From positions 123,392 through 187,391 of the forward strand of contig WVXO01000031.1 in NCBI GenBank assembly GCA_011773465.1: a stretch of 64,000 nt of DNA. The letters run 5' to 3'. Source of the stretch: Candidatus Aminicenantota bacterium (GTDB lineage Bacteria; Acidobacteriota; Aminicenantia; Aminicenantales; Aminicenantaceae). The translations under genes and the position numbers were made by a program. Positions 11,018-21,234 of this stretch are shown piece by piece. Under the pieces are notes generated by a model. That model was given only the letters and a program-made list of their open reading frames with translations, was not told where the DNA came from and made no database searches. Within the stretch, counting starts at the first letter, position 1. Each line of letters starts with the position of its first letter.

Positions 11018-13219
11018 ATGAAAACTCGAACAAGATTTTCTCTGCCTATTATAATTATTCTCAACACCTTATATATTTTTGCTCCTTTTTCCTTTTCCCA
11101 AGAAGACCAAAATAATTACAAAATAAACGTTCCAAAATTTCATTCTCCACCAAAGATTGACGGAAAGCTTGAAAATCCCGTCTGGGAAAAAGGGGCGATC
11201 ATCGACACCTTCACTCAATTCGAACCGCAAGAAGGGGCCAGGCCCTCTGAAAATACTGTGGCTTACATGGGATATGATAAAAAAAATCTTTACATTGCGG
11301 TCCGCTGCTTTGATTCCAATCCAGAAGCCATCAGAGCCTGTCTAACGAAAAGAGACAAAGTGGAAGGAGACGACGAAGTTACGATTTACCTCGACACGTT
11401 CAACGATAAAAAAAGAGCTTTTGTCTTCCAGATTAATCCCTGCGGGATACAAAACGATGGAATTTATACGGAAACACGGAGAAGAGGCCGCGGGAGAGGA
11501 TTTTTCGGGTTCGATAGAAACTGGGATACTTTTTTTCTCTCCGACGCCCATATAGACAACTCTGGCTACACCATTGAAATGGCCATTCCTTTTAAAAGCT
11601 TAAGATTCCCCAACGCCCAACCTCAGACTTGGGGTCTTCAGATAATGAGAACTATAAAAAGAAAAAATGAGGAAATTTATTGGCGACCGCGATCTCGCGA
11701 TATAAACGGCTTCCTGGTTCAATCCGGAACTATGGAGATAGACGGGGCTATTGACAAGGGAAAGAATATTGAAATTATGCCCGTTTTGACAGGTTTGAAA
11801 CAGTCCGATAAAAAATTTGAACCTGAAGCGGGTTTAAACGTCAAATATGGTATTAGTTCTGATTTGATAGCAGACATCACTTATAATCCTGATTTCAGCC
11901 AAGTCGAAGCTGATATGCCCCAGGTCGAAGTCAATCAACGCTATGTTGTTTATTATCCGGAAAAGAGGCCTTTCTTCTTGGAAGGAAAGGATTTCTATGA
12001 CACACCACTCGAATTGGTCTACACGCGAAAAATTGTTGCCCCTCAATTGGGAGTTAAGCTTACAGGTAAAACCGGCAAAACTACCTTGGCCTTTTTAAGC
12101 GCCTTTGATACAAATCCCCCTGATATCAAGATTGGAGAGGAGGAAGATGAGGAGGAGGAAGATGAAGAAGAGTATAATTCCTATAAAGCCCTGATAAATA
12201 TCTTCCGCATTAAAAGAGACCTTTATTCAGAATCTCACATCGGATTTATCATGACTGATAAAGAAATGGGGCTCTCAGGGGAATCCCTTACGGACAACTA
12301 CAACAGGGTTTTAGGAGTGGACGGGCATTTCAAATTCCAAAATTATTACAGATTCTCCTTTCAATTCTTAAGCTCCTTAAGTAAAGCAGAGAATGAAAAA
12401 ACTGACTTTGTCCCGGCCATGAACTTTAGCTTTAGCAGAGTGGCCCGTCATTTAACGTTCTCAACCAGCTGGACAAGCATCCATCCTGATTTTGAAGCAT
12501 CATCAGGCTTCTTCCGCCGTAAAAATATTCATTCTCTAAACACACGTGTAAGCTATGCGTTCCTTCCCCAAAATGATTTAATCATATCTATCCGTCCCTC
12601 TTTCGAATATCGAAGAATTTATGACTTTGACAACACTCTCACTGATGAAGAATTCCAATTCACTGGTTTTATAAACGGCTGGAGGCAATCTCATCTTTGG
12701 GCCACCGCTTCTTCGGAACTGGAGAGGTACGAAGGAATAAACTTTCGCAAAAAAAACTTTCGAGCCAATTTTAGCTCGGAGCCGTTTTCCTGGCTGAGCG
12801 GCCGTCTCTCCTATTCTTTTGGAGATGCAATTAGATATGAAGATAATCCTTACTTAGGCTATAAAACCTCCCTTGGAATAACACTCACCTTGAAACCTTT
12901 AACCAACCTTCGCCTATTTTATGATTTGAAGAGTGTTGATTTCTACAGAGTAAAAGGCGGAGAGAAAGATTATGAGATCAACATCATCAGCCAGCGTATC
13001 AATTATCAGATTTCCCGTCCATTATCCTTGCGGCTTATCACAGACTACAACGACTACGACGGGGAACTCTACAACAGCATCCTTCTGAGTTATGAGCTAA
13101 GGCCCGGTACAGTCTTTTATTTCGGGATAGATGACAACCAAGAAAGAGGCGAATCAGGAATTTTCAGAAGAGAGGGCCGCTATTATTTCATCAAATTTTC
13201 ATACTGGTGGAGAATCTAG
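11018..13219 (+). CDS. Exported protein with N-terminal CBM9-like domain and C-terminal outer-membrane barrel-like region (DUF5916-type)
   Basis: Signal peptide from Met at 11018 (ORF opens at 10967); PKIDGKLENPVWEKGAIIDTFTQFEP; YNPDFSQVEADMPQVEVNQRY; C-terminus of alternating aromatic strands. Confidence 0.75.
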   Translation: MKTRTRFSLPIIIILNTLYIFAPFSFSQEDQNNYKINVPKFHSPPKIDGKLENPVWEKGAIIDTFTQFEPQEGARPSENTVAYMGYDKKNLYIAVRCFDSNPEAIRACLTKRDKVEGDDEVTIYLDTFNDKKRAFVFQINPCGIQNDGIYTETRRRGRGRGFFGFDRNWDTFFLSDAHIDNSGYTIEMAIPFKSLRFPNAQPQTWGLQIMRTIKRKNEEIYWRPRSRDINGFLVQSGTMEIDGAIDKGKNIEIMPVLTGLKQSDKKFEPEAGLNVKYGISSDLIADITYNPDFSQVEADMPQVEVNQRYVVYYPEKRPFFLEGKDFYDTPLELVYTRKIVAPQLGVKLTGKTGKTTLAFLSAFDTNPPDIKIGEEEDEEEEDEEEYNSYKALINIFRIKRDLYSESHIGFIMTDKEMGLSGESLTDNYNRVLGVDGHFKFQNYYRFSFQFLSSLSKAENEKTDFVPAMNFSFSRVARHLTFSTSWTSIHPDFEASSGFFRRKNIHSLNTRVSYAFLPQNDLIISIRPSFEYRRIYDFDNTLTDEEFQFTGFINGWRQSHLWATASSELERYEGINFRKKNFRANFSSEPFSWLSGRLSYSFGDAIRYEDNPYLGYKTSLGITLTLKPLTNLRLFYDLKSVDFYRVKGGEKDYEINIISQRINYQISRPLSLRLITDYNDYDGELYNSILLSYELRPGTVFYFGIDDNQERGESGIFRREGRYYFIKFSYWWRI

Positions 13220-13328
13220 AACAGGAAAAAATTCCTCTTTGCATTAACCCCCCATTTCTATAGAATATATAGATAAGCTTGATCAATGCTAAGGCGGCTT
13301 TAGATTGAGCTAGATGAGAAAAGATAAA

Positions 13329-14582
13329 ATGAAAAAATATATTATTCTCCTTTCGTTACTCGTTTTCTTTTCTTGCGGAAGCAAAGAAAAGAATATTTCA
13401 TCCCGCTCTCACGAGCATGAAGCTCAGGCGCCTGAAGTTATCGAACAGGAAGCAGATGAAAGCGAAGACCACGCTGAACTGCATCTGGCTGCGAAAAAGC
13501 AGAAAGATTGGGGAATCGTAGTCGGCACAGCCACTAAACAGGATATTGCCTCAAAAATTACTATCCCGGGTGTCATTGCGCTCAATCAAAATAAAACTGC
13601 TCACATCTCTTCCTTTGTTAAGGGAAAGGTTGTCTCCCTCTCCACAGATTTAGGAGATAGAGTAAATAAGAAACAGGTTCTGGTTACGATTAATTCTCCA
13701 GATTTCACCCATGCCCAAGCAAACTTTCTTCAAGCACGAGCAAAATTAAACCTAAGCCGCCAAGAAGTCGAAAGAGCTAGGCTGCTCCTTCAAGAAAAGG
13801 CTATTGAACAAAAAGAGTACTTGAGACGTGAAGCAGAGCATGCGGAGCTTTCCACCGAATATGGAGCTGCAGAGTCTGTCCTGCATTCTTACGGAATAGA
13901 ACACGAACAAATCCAAGATCTCATTAAGAAGTGTGACTCTTTGGTAGAAAAAGGAGAATTATGCGGGCTCGCAGATCCAAATCTATGCATCCTCTCTCCT
14001 ATGGAAGGGACCGTTATCTTTAGGGATGTCACTGTTGGGGAGCACGTGGAACCGCAAAAGATACTCTTTACTGTCTCAAACCTCAATACTCTGTGGGCTC
14101 ATTTAGATGCCTACGAGAAAGATTTGCCGTATATAAGCAAAAAAAGCAAAGTCACCATCAAATCCCCTCTTTATCCTGAAAAAGAATTCAAAGGAAAAAT
14201 CGCTTATATAAGCGATATAATAGATGAAAAACTCCGAACCATAAAAATTAGAGTCGAGGTCAAGAATGACGAGGCTCTGCTCAAACCTAACATGTACATC
14301 CAGGGGATTATAGAAAATAGGCAAGCAGAGAAAAAAATACTGGTCATACCAGAAGAGGCTATTCAAAATATGAACGGAGAAAAAATTGTTTTTGTCCTTG
14401 AAGAAAAACTCGAAGAGGAAGATGTTTTTGCTGCCATCCGTGTGGAATTAGGTGAGAGAATTGGAAACAAAAGGATAATAGCCAAAGGCTTAGAAGAAGG
14501 AGAAAAAATAGTCATAAAGGGAGCATTTAATTTAAAAACTGAGCTCACCAAGCAATCCTTCGGGCGTGCTCATGCTCATTAG
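13329..14582 (+). CDS. CusB/CzcB-like RND adaptor, probable lipoprotein
   Basis: Lipobox-like LVFFSC; HIS-rich N-terminus; HlyD-type domain; next to CusA/CzcA-like pump (ORF opens at 13314). Confidence 0.85.
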   Translation: MKKYIILLSLLVFFSCGSKEKNISSRSHEHEAQAPEVIEQEADESEDHAELHLAAKKQKDWGIVVGTATKQDIASKITIPGVIALNQNKTAHISSFVKGKVVSLSTDLGDRVNKKQVLVTINSPDFTHAQANFLQARAKLNLSRQEVERARLLLQEKAIEQKEYLRREAEHAELSTEYGAAESVLHSYGIEHEQIQDLIKKCDSLVEKGELCGLADPNLCILSPMEGTVIFRDVTVGEHVEPQKILFTVSNLNTLWAHLDAYEKDLPYISKKSKVTIKSPLYPEKEFKGKIAYISDIIDEKLRTIKIRVEVKNDEALLKPNMYIQGIIENRQAEKKILVIPEEAIQNMNGEKIVFVLEEKLEEEDVFAAIRVELGERIGNKRIIAKGLEEGEKIVIKGAFNLKTELTKQSFGRAHAH

Positions 14583-14623
14583 TTTAAAAATTAGGATTTT
14601 TAAAGAATAATCGGGAACGATGG

Positions 14624-17600
14624 ATGATTCCCAGAATTATAAGCTTCTCTCTAAAACAAAGGCTTTTCATAGTCTTAGCCACTGCAATAATAGCCTGTTT
14701 AGGCTTTCTCGCTTTTCAAAGACTGTCCATAGACGTCTTTCCTGATCCTTCCCCTCCTCTCGTCCAGATCTACACAGAAGCCGAAGGCATGGCTCCTGAA
14801 GAGGTTGAAAGACTCATATCTTACCCCATCGAATCTTCCATGTTTGGCTTGCCTCAGGTCAAAAATATCCGCTCTTTTTCCACCTTTGCCCTGTCCATTG
14901 TCAGTGTTTACTTTGAAGATAAAACAGATATCTACTGGGCCAGACAGCTTGTCTCTCAGCGCCTTCTTGAGGCCAGTGAAAATATTCCTGCTCAAGCGCA
15001 TAATCCTGTCTTAGGACCGATCGCGACCGGTCTGGGCCTGGTTTATCTTTATTATCTTGAAGGAGAGGGCTATTCACCACTCGAGCTCAGGACTGTCCAG
15101 GACTGGCTCGTAAAATATGAGCTGAAGTCTGTGCCCGAAGTATCCCAGGTCTTAAGTATCGGAGGAGATATTAAGCAATTCCAAATTCTTGTCAGTCCCC
15201 ATTCTCTTCTCAAGTATAACCTTACAATCTCTGATCTCGCAGAAAAAATCAGGAAAAACAACCAAAATATAGGGGCAAGCTTCATCACCAAAGGAAAAGA
15301 AGAATACATAGTCAGAAGCACTGGGCTCGTCCAAACTCTCGAAGACCTTAAAAATATTGTCGTCGCTAACTATCAAGGGACTCCTATCTCTTTAAAGGAT
15401 GTCGCTTCAGTCCAAATACTTCCAGCCATAAAAAGAGGAGCAGCGCTAGTCAACGGGGAGGGAGAAAAAGTTGTCGGCATGATCTTGAAACTCTTTGGTT
15501 CCAACACGGCTAAGGTCATCAAAGACATAGAGGAAAGAATCGCTGAGATAAACAAATCCCTTCCCGCTGGCATAAAAATTGTACCCTTTTACAACCAGGC
15601 CTCTTTAGTCAAGAAATGTTTTTCAACGGTTTCCACAAACTTGATTCTCGGAATTGTTCTTGTCATTCTCGTTCTCTTTCTCTTTATGGGAGATTTTCCT
15701 TCAGCCCTGATAGCGGTTTTTTGTCTGCCCTTCTCTATTCTTTTTACCTTCATCATGATGCAAAGAATAAACCTGGCAGCGGATTTGATGTCCTTTGGAG
15801 GGCTGGCTATAAGCATAGGTCTTATCGCGGATGCAGCCATTATTTTTGTCGAAAACACCCACCGGAATCTCCAAGTCTCCCCAGAAAAAAAGATGCAGAC
15901 TATTGTTCGAGCTGGAGAGGAAGTGGGCCGGCCTCTCTTTTTTGCTATTGTGATAATCATCCTTGTCTTCCTCCCTATCCTTACCCTTACAGGGGTAGAA
16001 GGCATCATGTTTCGACCCATGGGCTTTTCTATATCCTTTGCCTTGGCCGGATCTCTGATCTTTGCCCTAGTTTCTGCCCCTGCCCTTTCTTATTATTTTT
16101 TAAGGCGAAAGAAAAATGTCTCAAGAGAACCATTCCTGATAAGAAACATAAAAAAAGCCTATCTTCCCTTTTTTTCACTGTGTCAGAAACACCGAAAAAG
16201 GGTTTTCTTTATCACCTTTATTATTTTTATAGCAGGCATTGCCTTAATACCTTTTTTGGGAAGAGAATACATCCCGGCTTTAGAGGAGGGGACGATTCAC
16301 CTTCGAGCCACTCTTGATCCAAACATCAGCCTTCAAGAAACCATTTCCATAGCGACCTCTATAGAAAGAGCATTAAAAGATGTTCCTGAAGTGTCCGGCA
16401 TTCTAAGCCGGATAGGGAGAGGGGAAATAGGGAGCCACGCCCATTTTGTGAATGATGCTGAAATTCTCATCCAGCTCAAACCCATCCAAAAATGGAAATA
16501 TTTTAAGGCGAAAAATGAACTTCTCGAAGAGATCGAACACCGTCTTGAAAAACTGCCTGGAGTAAACCTCAACATTACTCAACCTATTGCCCATAACCTG
16601 GATGAACTCATCACAGGAGTAAAGGCTCAATTGGCCATAAAAATCTACGGCGAAGATTTTGATATCCTGAAGGATAAATCCATACAGATTAAGGATGTTG
16701 TCTCATCCATAAAAGGAGCAGCAGATGTCCAAGTCGAACAGTTCACGGGTCAAAATCACATCCAGATTGGTATCCTGAGAGAGCAAATAGCCCGCTACGG
16801 TGTGAATATCAGCGATATTCAGGATACAATTGAAGCCGCTGTGGGAGGGATTACAGTCGGTCAGGTCTACGAGGGTCAGAAAAAATTTGACATCTTTCTC
16901 AGGTTTGAGCCCGAATTCAGAAAAGATATTGAGCAAATCGAAAATCTCTTAATCAGCCTTCCCAGCGGAGGTCAAGTCCCGCTTAAACTTCTGGCCTCGA
17001 TCGAGGAGGCCGTGGGCCCCCGCCTTATAAACAGAGAACATAACAAAAGGTTCATCACCGTCCAATGCAACATCAGGGAAAGGGATATCGGCCGGTTTGT
17101 TAATGAGGCTCAGAGAGAAATTGAAAAAAACATCAAGGTCCCCCCCGAATATGCTGTCAAATGGGGTGGGCAATTCGAACTGCAGCAGCGGGCAAATAGA
17201 AGGTTGGCACTCATAACCCCTATAACTTTGGCCTTAGTTGCGCTCCTTCTTTTCACTATCTTCTATTCTTTTCAGGAAGTTCTTATTATCCTTATCAATA
17301 TTCCTTTAGCTCTCACAGGTGGAATCATTGCTTTAAAAATTTCAGGCCTTTATTTAAGCATTCCTGCTTCCATCGGTTTTATCGCTATTTTAGGAATCTC
17401 ATTAGAAAATGGCCTTGTTCTTATCTCCTATTTCCGCTATAACCTTCTTCAGGGAGCAACAATTAAAGATGCTATCATCAAGGGAGTGAGTTCCAAAATA
17501 AGGCCAGTCTTGATGACGACCTTCACGACTATATTTGGAATCATGCCCCTGCTCTTAGCTAGAGGCCCTGGGGCAGAAATTCAAAGACCGCTGGCTACGG

Positions 17601-17695
17601 TCGTTGTTGGAGGGCTCTTAACTTCAACTTTAGTCACCCTTCTAGTCCTTCCTCTTCTGTATCAAACCCTTAAAAAATCTTCCTCCGCCGTTTAA
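14624..17695 (+). CDS. CusA/CzcA-like RND efflux pump
   Basis: 1023 aa; LSIDVFPDPSPPLVQIYTEAEGMAPEEVERLISYPIE; paired with adaptor. Confidence 0.93.
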   Translation: MIPRIISFSLKQRLFIVLATAIIACLGFLAFQRLSIDVFPDPSPPLVQIYTEAEGMAPEEVERLISYPIESSMFGLPQVKNIRSFSTFALSIVSVYFEDKTDIYWARQLVSQRLLEASENIPAQAHNPVLGPIATGLGLVYLYYLEGEGYSPLELRTVQDWLVKYELKSVPEVSQVLSIGGDIKQFQILVSPHSLLKYNLTISDLAEKIRKNNQNIGASFITKGKEEYIVRSTGLVQTLEDLKNIVVANYQGTPISLKDVASVQILPAIKRGAALVNGEGEKVVGMILKLFGSNTAKVIKDIEERIAEINKSLPAGIKIVPFYNQASLVKKCFSTVSTNLILGIVLVILVLFLFMGDFPSALIAVFCLPFSILFTFIMMQRINLAADLMSFGGLAISIGLIADAAIIFVENTHRNLQVSPEKKMQTIVRAGEEVGRPLFFAIVIIILVFLPILTLTGVEGIMFRPMGFSISFALAGSLIFALVSAPALSYYFLRRKKNVSREPFLIRNIKKAYLPFFSLCQKHRKRVFFITFIIFIAGIALIPFLGREYIPALEEGTIHLRATLDPNISLQETISIATSIERALKDVPEVSGILSRIGRGEIGSHAHFVNDAEILIQLKPIQKWKYFKAKNELLEEIEHRLEKLPGVNLNITQPIAHNLDELITGVKAQLAIKIYGEDFDILKDKSIQIKDVVSSIKGAADVQVEQFTGQNHIQIGILREQIARYGVNISDIQDTIEAAVGGITVGQVYEGQKKFDIFLRFEPEFRKDIEQIENLLISLPSGGQVPLKLLASIEEAVGPRLINREHNKRFITVQCNIRERDIGRFVNEAQREIEKNIKVPPEYAVKWGGQFELQQRANRRLALITPITLALVALLLFTIFYSFQEVLIILINIPLALTGGIIALKISGLYLSIPASIGFIAILGISLENGLVLISYFRYNLLQGATIKDAIIKGVSSKIRPVLMTTFTTIFGIMPLLLARGPGAEIQRPLATVVVGGLLTSTLVTLLVLPLLYQTLKKSSSAV

Positions 17696-17710
17696 CACTT
17701 CCTTCTTAGC

Positions 17711-18102
17711 GGGATCAAGTCTTGCTTTTTGCCTTTATCCATGCGCATGAAAACGCAATTTTATTTGTGGGGTCAGGCCTTGCCATCGGGAAAAGATATT
17801 TTCCTACGTCTTGTCCCTATGGCATTCCGTTGGATAAGGCCTGACCCCGAGGATTGACGGGCGACACAGCTCTTTTTATAAATGGCCAGAGGAACATAGT
17901 AATAATAAAGGGGACAGGTCCTCTTTTCTGTATGAAAGAGGACAGTGACTTATCGTGGACAGAAAATTGAAAAAAAAGGAACCTGTCCTCTTTTTTCCAT
18001 CCCGAAGATAGGAGACAAGGGTGTCGCTTTCTTCCTTGCAATGAAATTTTGATGCGTTTATGTGAGATCTTTAGGACAAGCAAAAAGCAAGACCTGGCCC
18101 CA
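17711..18102 (+). repeat. Nested inverted-repeat element (putative non-autonomous, REP/MITE-like)
   Basis: Outer perfect 14-bp IR GTCTTGCTTTTTGC (17719-17732) / GCAAAAAGCAAGAC (18080-18093); inner IR GGGGTCAGGCCTT (17769-17781) / AAGGCCTGACCCC (17836-17848); further GGGGACAGGTCCTC / GAACCTGTCCTC pair at about 17909 and 17980. Confidence 0.8.
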
Positions 18103-18231
18103 TTTATGATCCCATTTAAAAAATATGCTTAGTTCGCTCTCAATATTCTTGAAATTTTACGGATTTGATGTTATCATTATTTTAACGACTTAAAAGTCTC
18201 TTAGCCAGCTTAAATCTTGGAGAAGTAAATT

Positions 18232-18546
18232 ATGAACAGAAAGCTTATCAGACCAAACCTATCTGAGATAAAAGAAAAGATGAATCGTGAATCAGCCAAA
18301 AAGAAAGCCCATCCCCCTTACGATACTCACGCCGAAAATTATTACTACCTGAAACAGATGAACAAAAAAACTCCAATGGGAGTTGTTTTTGAAGATGGAG
18401 AAACGGTTGAAGGATACATTGAATGGTATGATAAAAATTGTATAAAGCTCAACAGAGACAGCGCTCCCAATTTATTAATCTATAAAGACAACATAAAGTA
18501 TCTCTATAAGCTGAATGATACTAAAGAAGCTAAAGAAAAATCATAA
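18232..18546 (+). CDS. hfq: Hfq-like Sm-fold RNA chaperone with N-terminal extension
   Basis: PMGVVFEDGETVEGYIEWYDKNCIKLN...NLLIYKDNIKYLY resembles Sm1/Sm2 of Hfq. Confidence 0.65.
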   Translation: MNRKLIRPNLSEIKEKMNRESAKKKAHPPYDTHAENYYYLKQMNKKTPMGVVFEDGETVEGYIEWYDKNCIKLNRDSAPNLLIYKDNIKYLYKLNDTKEAKEKS

Positions 18547-18549
18547 AAA

Positions 18550-19530
18550 ATGAATATTCCCAAGATAGGAGTAACTCTTGGGGATCCAGGGGGAATCGGA
18601 CCAGAAATCGTCATAAAGGCCTTATCGTCTAAAACTTCCCTTCCCAAGGTTTCATACGTCCTTTTTGGTTCTTCGCTACTCGTAGAGGAAGAAAAACTCG
18701 CATTGGGTCTCGAACTGGATATTCAACCTTTTGATAAATCAAGAGAGACAATCTATCCTTCTCTATCTCTTTTAGAAGTCAAAAGCCCTCTAAGAACCAT
18801 AAAAAAGGGATCTCCTACCAAGGAAAACGGACAGGCATCTTTTCTCTTCTTCAAAAAGGCTTTCGAAGAAGCAAAAAAGGGAACTATACAAGCCTTGGTC
18901 ACAGCGCCCGTATCAAAACAATCCTGGAAACTAGCAGGACTAAAGTGGCACGGCCATACAGATTTCCTCAGCCAAGCCTATCCTCAGGCGACGATGGCTT
19001 TCTGGTCGGAGAGAATAAAGGTAGTCCTGTTTACTCACCATCTACCCTTGAAGGACGCACTAGAAAAAATAAAAAATGAAGATCTTTATGATTTTTTCCT
19101 CCGGCTTTACCAGCATACAGAAAAGATCCAGCCTGAGACATTCCAGTTCCTGGTTGCAGGGATGAATCCGCATGCAGGAGAGCGGGGACTTTTTGGATCA
19201 GAAGAAGAAGTGGAAATAATGCCTGCTGTAAACCGTGCCAAGAAAGAAGGGATGAGAATCAGCGGCCCTTTTCCACCTGACGTTGTTTTCCGGAAGGCTC
19301 TAAACCATTCAGACAAAATCGTCATTGCCCTCTACCATGATCAGGGGCTCATTCCTTTCAAGCTTGAGGCTTTTGAAAAGGGAGTTAATACCACCTTGGG
19401 TCTTCCGTTTATTCGCACTTCTCCTGACCATGGTACAGCTTTTGATATCGCTAATAAAAGAGTGGCAAATCCCGAAAGTATGGTAGAGGCGATAAAGTTA
19501 GCCTACGAGTTATCGCCGCGCTCTCTTTAG
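18550..19530 (+). CDS. pdxA: 4-hydroxythreonine-4-phosphate dehydrogenase
   Basis: GVTLGDPGGIGPEIVIKAL; KWHGHTDFL; ALYHDQGLIPFK; RTSPDHGTAFDIA. Confidence 0.96.
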   Translation: MNIPKIGVTLGDPGGIGPEIVIKALSSKTSLPKVSYVLFGSSLLVEEEKLALGLELDIQPFDKSRETIYPSLSLLEVKSPLRTIKKGSPTKENGQASFLFFKKAFEEAKKGTIQALVTAPVSKQSWKLAGLKWHGHTDFLSQAYPQATMAFWSERIKVVLFTHHLPLKDALEKIKNEDLYDFFLRLYQHTEKIQPETFQFLVAGMNPHAGERGLFGSEEEVEIMPAVNRAKKEGMRISGPFPPDVVFRKALNHSDKIVIALYHDQGLIPFKLEAFEKGVNTTLGLPFIRTSPDHGTAFDIANKRVANPESMVEAIKLAYELSPRSL

Positions 19531-19977
19531 TTCAGCCCGCAGTTCGCGTTCGCGATCCCTCTCTTTGATAGCTTCCTTTTTCTGATAGGCCCTTTTACCC
19601 CTGGCAAGGGAAACTTCTATCTTTATTTTTCCTCTATCGTTGATCAGGACCTTTGTCGGAATGAGCGTTAAGCCTTTTTCTATCACTTTTCCTGCTAACC
19701 TTTTTATCTCACGCCGGTGGAGTAGAAGTTTTCTTTCCCTTGTAGGATCATGATTGAATATGTTCGCAGCTTCGTAGGGGCTTATGCGACAGCTGATAAG
19801 AAAAATTTCACCTGATTTAATTTCAGCATAGCTCTCCTTTAAACTTATCCTGCCTTCCCTAATGGACTTGACTTCGCTCCCCATAAGAGAAATACCTGCT
19901 TCAAAGCTCTCCAGTATTTCATAGTTATAATAAGCCTTTTTATTCTTGGCAACGATTTTCATCTGCTTCATCTTCAT
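19510..19977 (-). CDS. smpB: SsrA-binding protein
   Basis: NKKAYYNYEILESFEAGISLMGSEVKSIREGRISLKESYAEI; ARGKRAYQKKEAIKERDRERELR. Confidence 0.96.
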   Translation of the reverse strand: MKMKQMKIVAKNKKAYYNYEILESFEAGISLMGSEVKSIREGRISLKESYAEIKSGEIFLISCRISPYEAANIFNHDPTRERKLLLHRREIKRLAGKVIEKGLTLIPTKVLINDRGKIKIEVSLARGKRAYQKKEAIKERDRERELRAELKRARR

Positions 19978-21223
19978 TTTTTTGTTCTATTATAATTCGG
20001 AGTAAGTTTATATGACGCTTGCTCATTTTTTCAACGATGAATCTGTAGCTCTCGTATTTTAAAACCTCCCCTTCTTGGGGTATCTTTCCAAATTCGTAAA
20101 GAAAAAAACCGGCTAAAGTCGTATATTCCCTTTTCTCCGGTAGTTTAAGGAGAAGTCTTTGATTAACATCCTTGATAGAAGCTCTTCCTTTGACCACATA
20201 GACATTTTCCTCAACTTGGCTAAACCATTCTTCCTTAGGATCGTACTCGTCCTGAATCTCTCCTACTATCTCCTCGATAATATCCTCGAGGGTTACAATA
20301 CCCTCCATGTTCCCGAATTCATCCACCACAAAAACAAGATGGTTTGCGGTCTCTTGCATCTGAAGCAAAACATTCTCTAAAGAAGCAGGTTCAGGGACAA
20401 AAAACGGCTTTCTTATAACTTTTTTTATGTTAAATGCTTTATTATCAATAAGATAAGGAATTACATCTTTCACATGAATAAGCCCCTCTATGTTATCTAA
20501 ACTTCCTTTATACACTGGAAACCTGGAGAATTCAGCTGAAAGAATTATATCTAATATTTGTTGCATAGAGGATTTCACCTCAATAGCCTTGACTTGAGGG
20601 CGCGGAACCATGATTTCTCTGATGGGGCGGGAGCCTATATCAAGAACACCAGAAATCATATTTTTTCGAAACGAAGACATCCCCTTTATCCCCATTGTCA
20701 ACAGAACTTTTATTTCTTCCGTGCTAAGAGAACGACCTAGGCCTTTTTCCTTTTTCTGAGAGGAAGGAAATATCAAGCGGGAGATGAATGTGAAAGCTTT
20801 AACAAAAGGATAAAAGATCAGGATAAAAAACCTGATCGGCTGCACAAACAAAAAAGAAAGCTTTATAGGATTATAAGCAGCATAAATCTTGGGAGTGATT
20901 TCTGCGAGAATAAGAATCAAAAAAGTCGTCGCCAAAGTCGCCAATAAAACCGCGTGATTTTTGTTCGGAATCAAAGAGACAAAAATAAATGTCGCAATAG
21001 AAGCCGCGGCTACATTGACTAGAGTGTTGCCGATGAGTATAGTTGCCAGAAGGCTATCCACTCTCGCCAACATTCTTTTTACAAATTTTGCCCTCTTCGA
21101 GCCCTTCTTTTCTAGATAATCAAGTTTATAAGGATTAACAGCAATAAAAGATGTTTCAGAAGAAGAAAAGAAAGCACTGAGAAGAAGAAACAGAAAAAAA
21201 AGAATGAGGGCAGGAAAGAGCAT
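19940..21223 (-). CDS. CNNM/CorC (HlyC/CorC) family membrane protein with CBS domains
   Basis: N-terminal DUF21-like TM region, CBS pair, VDEFGNMEGIVTLEDIIEEIVGEIQDE, C-terminal CorC_HlyC-like domain. Confidence 0.92.
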   Translation of the reverse strand: MLFPALILFFLFLLLSAFFSSSETSFIAVNPYKLDYLEKKGSKRAKFVKRMLARVDSLLATILIGNTLVNVAAASIATFIFVSLIPNKNHAVLLATLATTFLILILAEITPKIYAAYNPIKLSFLFVQPIRFFILIFYPFVKAFTFISRLIFPSSQKKEKGLGRSLSTEEIKVLLTMGIKGMSSFRKNMISGVLDIGSRPIREIMVPRPQVKAIEVKSSMQQILDIILSAEFSRFPVYKGSLDNIEGLIHVKDVIPYLIDNKAFNIKKVIRKPFFVPEPASLENVLLQMQETANHLVFVVDEFGNMEGIVTLEDIIEEIVGEIQDEYDPKEEWFSQVEENVYVVKGRASIKDVNQRLLLKLPEKREYTTLAGFFLYEFGKIPQEGEVLKYESYRFIVEKMSKRHINLLRIIIEQKNEDEADENRCQE

Positions 21224-21234
21224 ATTTATGAAAA

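Noticed and set aside
14041-14056. Second parS-like CACGTGGAAC
   Set aside because: GGAGCACGTGGAACCG matches only the core; lacks the required TGTTTC/GAAACA arms.
15616-16317. 233-aa plus-strand ORF in another frame
   Set aside because: Fully inside the CusA/CzcA-like gene, with composition typical of an out-of-frame translation of TM segments.
17817-18083. 88-aa minus-strand ORF
   Set aside because: Entirely inside the nested inverted-repeat element; no coding evidence.
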